A stretch of DNA of 59,930 nucleotides, taken from positions 1 through 59,930 of the forward strand of contig VXIS01000302.1 of the NCBI GenBank assembly GCA_008704415.1, given 5' to 3'. Made by a program: the position numbers and the translations under genes. The notes under the pieces were generated by a model. It was not told where the DNA came from, ran no database searches, and was given only the letters and a program-made list of their open reading frames with translations. Positions within the stretch are counted from its first letter, which is position 1. Each line of letters opens with the position of its first letter. This stretch comes from Sphaerosporella brunnea (Eukaryota; Ascomycota; Pezizomycetes; Pezizales; Pyronemataceae). Shown here one piece after another: positions 55,021-59,930 of the stretch.

Positions 55021-55408
55021 GAGGCTACTACGCTGTTGTCGTTGATTTCGTCGTGGAGAACGATGCTCATCTGGTTCCGAGATAAAATCGCTGGCACTGG
55101 CGAAATTTCTACGCTGATTGGTTTCGTGGGTAGTGTGGTAAGCAAGGGTGACCAGTGATGTTCAAGGAGAGCATGCCGACATCAGAGTGTAGCTCATTCA
55201 GGGTATGGTTCGAACGGAGTGCGAAAATGGTATACCCACCAGGTTTGGGTGTCTAGCCGACTGACAAGGCAACTGCGTGGACACAATTCATCATGTGACA
55301 GTCTGATGCACGCAGTTAATAACCAGTGTAAGAAGACACGACTTGCAACAGCCGACCACACCAAATTCTCCTGCTGCAGCGAGCGCTCGGGGCCAAGCAG
55401 GAGAACTG

Positions 55409-56134
55409 GATGCAAGCAGGGCTGTCAAGAGTCCGGCCAGTCCGGCTTTAAGCGCGGCCTGAACCGGACTGATGTAACCGAGCTTTTGAAATGACGGCCC
55501 GTTTGGATCAGGCATTTTGGATCGTGGCCCAGACGCTTACGGGCACCCGCCAGGCATCCGTAGTTTTTTGCTTACACGGACATCAAGGAAAGAAACACGA
55601 ACGCGAGATACAGACTTGCAAATTCATTGACTACTTACTGGCTATTGAAAATTGACAATGCAACGCTTGTTTGGGAGAACCTGGTGTGGTGTTGGCCTGG
55701 TATGGTGGCGAATGAAGAAAATCTGGAAGGCGGCCCGGGAATGCTGCCCACCTTAAAGAGAATGTACGAGCGTGAGACCATGCGTAGAATAGCATTGATA
55801 GATCTCACTCACGCACGAGAAGAATTCCGAATACTTCAAAACATCAGCAGTTCTGCTCCGTATACTTCCACCTCCCTTCGAACCTGAATTTTCTCGGTTA
55901 AAGAGCGTGATTTGTGATCACAACGTCAGCAGTTCCGCTCTGTTTTATTTCGTCTCTCAAACCAATCTTGTTCCGGGGTACCCGGACCCGGCGAGCACCT
56001 ATCAGATATCCATACTTTTCTCACACCGGCCCGAACCTATCAGGCTTTCCGCATCATCGGCCCGACCTGACCCTCTGCGTGGGGCCCGGTTTGACCTGGC
56101 GGGCGGCCGGACTATTGACAGCCCTGGATGCAAG
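55409..56134 (+). mobile_element. hAT-G: intact non-autonomous hAT with 8-bp TSD
   Basis: The element proper is 55417-56126 (710 bp), flanked by GATGCAAG at 55409-55416 and 56127-56134. Ends are CAGGGCTGTCAAGAGTCC and, reverse-complemented, CAGGGCTGTCAATAGTCC, continuing to 22 bp with one mismatch. Subterminal GGCC/CCGG-rich motifs are typical of hATs. The middle (55627-55887) has an 86-codon open frame (WENLVWCWPGMVANEE...) that I do not recognise. It might be a captured gene piece. Degenerate family members lie at 53.0-53.9 kb, 28.0 kb and 28.9 kb. Confidence 0.88.
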
Positions 56135-56321
56135 CGATGCAGAAAAGTCTCGCTTTCCGGCGTCGGTGGAAGTTTTTTTCCTGCCGCGCTTCTCCAGCGG
56201 TGCTTTTGAGAGTCTTTAGTTGCTGAATACATCTTTGTGAGGGTCGTGGCATTTTATTGTGCTCGGTCGCAGTCAGATCGTCGCAGTCAAGTTGCCTTTT
56301 CACTCTTTCACTGCCATGACG

Positions 56322-56399
56322 TACCGTATTATCACGGTAATAAGGCAATGTGGGTGAGTGACTCTGCCACCATTGCCTCAGTACCGAATTATCTTGGTA
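56322..56399. mobile_element. MITE of the TACCGTATTATC family, copy 2
   Basis: 78 bp from TACCGTATTATCACGGTA to TACCGAATTATCTTGGTA, shorter than copy 1 at 7055-7172. It shares TAAGGCAATG, GAGTGACT.TGCC and CATTGCCT. TA is present at both ends. Confidence 0.65.
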
Positions 56400-57217
56400 C
56401 TACCGCTGGACTGTCAATATTTCCTCCTACCGTTGCAACTTCCGTACAATCCCACTCAAAATGCTCGCGCGACACGACCTTCAACCTTTCGCAAGACCCT
56501 CTGCAAGCGCCGAAAAAAACAAGGCATGAAAGGCAATCGCCAGGTCAACGATACGACCATTTTCTTTTTTCCGCACCGCCCCATCCTCATCCCCCCGAAA
56601 AGGTCCCGACGTGGCCTCGGGTTTCTTGATCGCGTGCATCATGCAAATCCGTCATCCAACTGGATAAGACAGTTGTTTTGCGTGCTCAGCTTGGGTGGCA
56701 GTCTGCAGTGCAGATGCTGGCGGCGGTGCCCCAAAATACCCTTCAACTGCTCAACCCCATTACGGCGCTGGATTTCGACCGAGTTGCCTCTCGGAACCCG
56801 GAATGTGGTGTGGCGATGTAGGAATGTCAAAAAGGATCACTGTTTCGTGCAATTGTTGTTTGCGATCAGATAGAAATCCCACCAGGATGTAAAACTGCCG
56901 AACATACTGGGTAGGGATCATATTTGCACCAACACCGAGTACCAGGCAAATCTGGGTAAGATGCCTTGTACCACGGCAATTCGCCCAGGAACCGCCGTAG
57001 GATCGCACAAACCTACGTAGCATTTCAAACCGTGTGAGAATCTATATACCATTATCAAAGGCACGTACGAATACAATCAATGTGCACAGCAACCTACGTA
57101 GCGTTCAGCACCGGGGGAAGTGTAATCGCAAGTAAATTTCGTATGCAAAAGTAACGCTATCAGATGACCTGTAACTATGACAGTATTCCATCAGACTCCG
57201 TCTCCCATTCAGAAAAC
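56400..57217. other. Repeat-like stretch, no supportable gene
   Basis: 56740-56870 matches, inverted and diverged, 38455-38570 (TTTCGACCGAGTTGCCTCTC, CGGAATGTGGT, GATGTAGGAATGTC). A minus frame of 87 codons covers part of it (56760-57023). Probably a piece of an unrecognised mobile element. 57024-57217 is UFD1 3' flank. Confidence 0.45.
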
Positions 57218-58176
57218 TCAATCTGATTTGGTTTCCTTCCCCGTGATATCCTTGTGCTTCCTCTTCCTGTTGGTAGTGTCTCCCAGCGTCTTGCCTCCGG
57301 GGGAAGAGAACATGCTTGGTTTCTTCTCTTCCGCTTTATCGCTGCCGGCCTTCATCGGCTCGATTGGGTACCCAAAGAACAGTGTTCCTAACGGGAGTCT
57401 AAGCGGCTGAGGTTTGGCCGTCGAAATCACCGGACCAGCCGCTGAGGGCGGCGTGGCAGCCAGGGCATCGTAGCCAATGCGCTTGGCCATAAAACTCTCT
57501 TGGATGAAGGGTTTGACGCCGCCTCCGCCAAGCAGGCTTGTGGGGGGCTCCACATAGTCGAGCGGAGGGGCAAAGTCGACTTCCAGATCCGTGTCCAAGC
57601 ACGAAATACCGCCGGACTGGTGCTGAGGCTTGACGTCCAGCACGGCGATCTCGAAGATATTGCCCTTGTACAGAAACTGGAATTTGTCGCCTTTCGTCAG
57701 CGTCAAGAAGCGGCGCAGGGCGTTTTCGAGCACGCCTTTAGGGTCGGAGATCGCGGTGATGAAGGACGTCGACTCTGGCTGAAGCTTGATGAAGCTTCCT
57801 GAGGGGATGGCGGTCGATTTGATTTGTACCAGTTCACCCGCTTTGAGATAAAGGGTTCGCATCATCTGTTGGGAAATTTGTTAGCGGAAGATTGAGAATG
57901 GCGGCGGGATGGAAAAGATACCCAATACGGTAGATAGACTCGCTTCGCCTCAGCTACGAACTCCAGCACACCCGCCTGCGTCATCTTCTGTCGGGGGACG
58001 TTGTGGAGCTCAAGCACCATGGGGTAGGCGATGCGCAGGCGCGTCAGCTTCCCCAGCGCGGACGGAGGCAAGATGATTATTCCGCTGTAGTTGAGTTCTC
58101 CGCGGCCAAGAACGCCGGCGGGGTAGCAGCGGAAGAAGGTGTCGAAACGGCACGCAGGACCGTCGTTGCCCGACAT
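57218..58176 (-). CDS. UFD1: UFD1, ubiquitin fusion degradation protein 1
   Basis: Exon 1 is 58176-57922 (85 codons) and exon 2 is 57865-57218 (215 codons plus stop), total 300 residues, close to the usual 300-360. The intron is 56 nt, GTATC...AACAG, phase 0 after PYW. Conserved blocks are FFRCYPAG, GIIILPPSALGKLTRL, GVLEFVAEAKRVYLPYW joined to MM across the intron, PKGVLENALRRFLTLTKGD, and DLEVDFAPPLDYVEPP. GTLFFGYPIEP lies near the C-terminus. Ufd1 pairs with Npl4 and Cdc48/p97 to unfold ubiquitinated proteins in ER-associated and nuclear degradation; its double-psi barrel binds ubiquitin. The C-terminus is Lys-rich (NRKRKHKDITGKETKSD). No damage is visible. It is the best host gene anchor in the window. 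Confidence 0.95.
57866..57921 (-). other. UFD1 intron (56 nt)
   Basis: Read on the minus strand it begins GTATCTTT and ends CCCAACAG, with a CGCTAACAA branch-like sequence about 10 nt before the acceptor. Removing it joins Trp to Met-Met exactly as in Ufd1 proteins (W-MM). Confidence 0.9.
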
Positions 58177-58346
58177 GGTGTGATGGGGGGGGGGGTTAGG
58201 AAGGGGAAAGTGTGGGAAGGTGGTCCCGTCAGAAGGCAGTTGAAAGTGTTTTTGAGATGGATTGTAGGATCAGGTAAATATACCGTACAAACTCAGATAA
58301 AAGATACCCCCCCCATTTTGGGAATAGCACCATTTCAAGACGCACC

Positions 58347-58937
58347 ATGGTTCCGGACACTTTTAAGCAGTACCTTCGGGCTTTTGGGGTTACCCGGTAC
58401 ACGCTAGGACTTTTGGCGTGCAGCGACGGTCGTCTCTATTCATTTACAATGACGATACGCCTCCATCATCCTACCCACACGGCGGAAAAATTTCCAAACA
58501 ACCTCATCCGTTACGATGCGCTGCTCGACACACTCTGGAACCATCTTGCCAAGCGCTGGCAGCGAATAAGAGCAATGATGCCGTGCGTAGATCTTGGACA
58601 TAGCCTGCTCGACTTCCGGCTCGATGGGCTCGCCCTGGTCGCATCAAAAAACAGCCGTAAATTTACGTTTGTAGAACCTGCTACGAGAACCCTCGTTGCG
58701 GTCGTTGATTCGGCAGGTTCCGCTGGATATCTCGTGCGCCTGCAGCATAGAGACCTACTACACTGGAAATGCGAAAATGGCGAGGTCGAAAGCCGCAGAA
58801 CCTCCCTCTTGACTAAGTCGGCTACACACACCGCTTCGGGGCTGACTGCGATACATTGGTGCGCTGTTCTGACGACACAGCTAAACACAGTGCTTTCCGG
58901 GTACCGCTCAACAATGTATATAGGCAGCGACCGCTGA
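58347..58937 (+). CDS. Hypothetical protein, divergent from UFD1
   Basis: 196 codons from an ATG in good context (CACCATGG), 170 bp from the UFD1 start, so a shared bidirectional promoter is possible. Starts MVPDTFKQYLRAFGVTRYTL. Contains Trp/His-rich stretches but no motif, signal peptide or membrane helix that I recognise. A 125-codon antisense frame overlaps it. The single uninterrupted frame gives modest support. It may be a truncated gene or chance. Confidence 0.35.
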   Translation: MVPDTFKQYLRAFGVTRYTLGLLACSDGRLYSFTMTIRLHHPTHTAEKFPNNLIRYDALLDTLWNHLAKRWQRIRAMMPCVDLGHSLLDFRLDGLALVASKNSRKFTFVEPATRTLVAVVDSAGSAGYLVRLQHRDLLHWKCENGEVESRRTSLLTKSATHTASGLTAIHWCAVLTTQLNTVLSGYRSTMYIGSDR

Positions 58938-59183
58938 CGCCAGGGTAGCGGGAAGCGGTGGATTTGGCTGGGATAGCCAGCACCGCGCAGCTGTTACACC
59001 CACCTCCCACAGTACCATTTCTGGTACCCCTTACGAGTTATGCCTACATTACCTTAAGGGTTACATAACGGTTTATTGACGGTGATGATTATCAACAGTG
59101 AGGCTGTATAATCATCTATAAGTCCACTCTATTAGGTAGTGTCCTAAGAGTTACAAGACTTACGTCATAATGGCGATGGTGAA
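58938..59183. other. AT-rich flank without gene
   Basis: No ORF of note. GAGTTA/TAACTC motifs start here and become repeated in the next segment. Confidence 0.4.
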
Positions 59184-59391
59184 GTTAGTTGCCGGTTCCC
59201 ATAGAAAAATAGTTTTTTCCAGGGTACAAAATAACTCACCATTCGTGCGCATACAAATGAATAATGACAACTGCGTTGGTCTAACACCTTGCAGTTGTCA
59301 CAGGTTATTCACCGTGAGTTATATGGCAAAAAGTGGTTAGTTGCCGGTTCCCATAGAAAAATAGTTTTTTCCAGGGTACAAAATAACTCAC
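59184..59391. repeat. 56-bp direct repeat flanking a stem-loop
   Basis: 59184-59239 and 59336-59391 are identical 56-mers (GTTAGTTGCCGGTTCCCATA...ATAACTCAC). Between them, TGACAACTGC (59265-59274) pairs with GCAGTTGTCA (59291-59300), extended by GAATAA/TTATTC. A GTGAGTTAT at 59314-59322 inverts the end of each repeat. Confidence 0.8.
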
Positions 59392-59834
59392 ATCACGTTG
59401 CGCCCGACCGTTATACCGGAACGTACCCGGTGGGTATATGAGGGGAGCACCTGTGACAAGACTTGATAAGTACCAAAGTCACTTCGGTAATTGGTCATCA
59501 CGTCATAGCTACTGCGGCACTTCAATAGGGCATTCTAGGCGTCAAAGCTTACGCGTTCAATCACGCCATAGCTGCAGAAGAGTGTCCGAGTTGGAGTGGG
59601 GGTTATCTATAATCCCTGGCTAGTCAAAGAAGCTCGGTACCCTTACGTGGCAATCGGGGCAATTGTTCGTCCGAGGATTGGAAATCAACTTTGAGGCTCA
59701 AAGGCGAATCCGTCAGGATATAACCCGCGAGATTTCCCTCGAGTTGAGAGACCACCAGAGTTAGCAGACATCATCGTTAGGATATTGTGAGGTTCAGCCT
59801 TAACAATATTGTCGTTTACACAATCTATATTCGT
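59392..59834. other. Stretch with no recognisable gene
   Basis: One 61-codon frame without features. No repeats matched elsewhere. Confidence 0.4.
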
Positions 59835-59930
59835 TTCGAAATCTTTATTCTATTTTCCCTTCGGTACGAATATACTCGTACCATTAGCGAATCTTTACCG
59901 ATCCCGTATTTGAAAGCTCTTCGCCCAACA
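59835..59930 (-). repeat. Partner of the repeat at 40070-40175
   Basis: The reverse complement aligns over about 95 bp with few differences, then the window ends. Contains GGTACGA...TCGTACC, a 7-bp stem with a 6-nt loop. Confidence 0.6.

Noticed and set aside
57218..57865. UFD1 exon 2 as a separate gene starting at its own ATG
   Set aside because: The upstream exon joins in phase through a canonical intron, and the joined product matches Ufd1 across the junction (PYW then MM).

Overview
This window looks like transposon-rich, gene-poor DNA from a filamentous basidiomycete (probably Agaricomycotina). The evidence is a FunK1-type fungal protein kinase, a UFD1 gene split by one 56-nt intron, Tad-like LINEs with C-terminal RNase H, a chromodomain Ty3/gypsy element, and many fungal-type hAT, copia and MITE remnants. 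There are no operons and no bacterial features. Only two genes look intact: the kinase (30735-33080, +) and UFD1 (57218-58176, -). A third reading frame enters from the left edge (1-264, -).

Layout: 0-7 kb holds an old hAT transposase relic, the truncated end of a GAGAC-rich hAT element, and a badly decayed gypsy pol. 7.7-9 kb is a LINE RT/RNase H fragment. 10.6 kb is a copia gag scrap. 12.7-14.0 kb is a non-autonomous hAT element with an internal minisatellite and a perfect 8-bp target duplication (called hAT-Z here). 15.7 kb is a tRNA-like Pol III unit. 16.3-17.9 kb is a second hAT transposase relic. 22.6-28.0 kb is a minus-strand LINE that is deleted twice, with a short telomeric repeat at each deletion junction. 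It is interrupted by a second hAT-Z copy, which is itself interrupted by a short LINE-end insertion with a 13-bp target duplication. 28.0-29.3 kb is a copia fragment containing a hAT end. 30.4-33.1 kb is the FunK1 gene with a cluster of GATA-type sites upstream.

33.9-36.4 kb is a chimera of LINE 3' end, LINE RNase H and gypsy integrase/chromodomain/LTR. 36.6-37.0 kb is a MITE with 37-bp inverted repeats. 38.6-40.0 kb and 53.6-55.0 kb are diverged inverted copies of one block. 40.3-41.8 kb is a LINE ORF1. 43.5-51.4 kb is a near-complete chromovirus with two 513-bp LTRs (about 97% identical by eye), inactivated by nonsense and frameshift changes. 51.6-52.5 kb is an F-box/ankyrin pseudogene. 55.4-56.1 kb is a well-preserved second non-autonomous hAT family (hAT-G) with perfect 8-bp target duplications. 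57.2-58.2 kb is UFD1, with a hypothetical ORF running divergently.

The most notable observations are hAT-Z (two bounded copies plus one end, each full copy carrying a VNTR-like core of units containing TGATCA) and the two TAACCCTAACCCTAA tracts that mark deletion junctions inside a LINE. All assignments were made by reading translations and repeats by eye. No database search was run, and family names such as hAT-Z, hAT-G and LINE-A are local labels.
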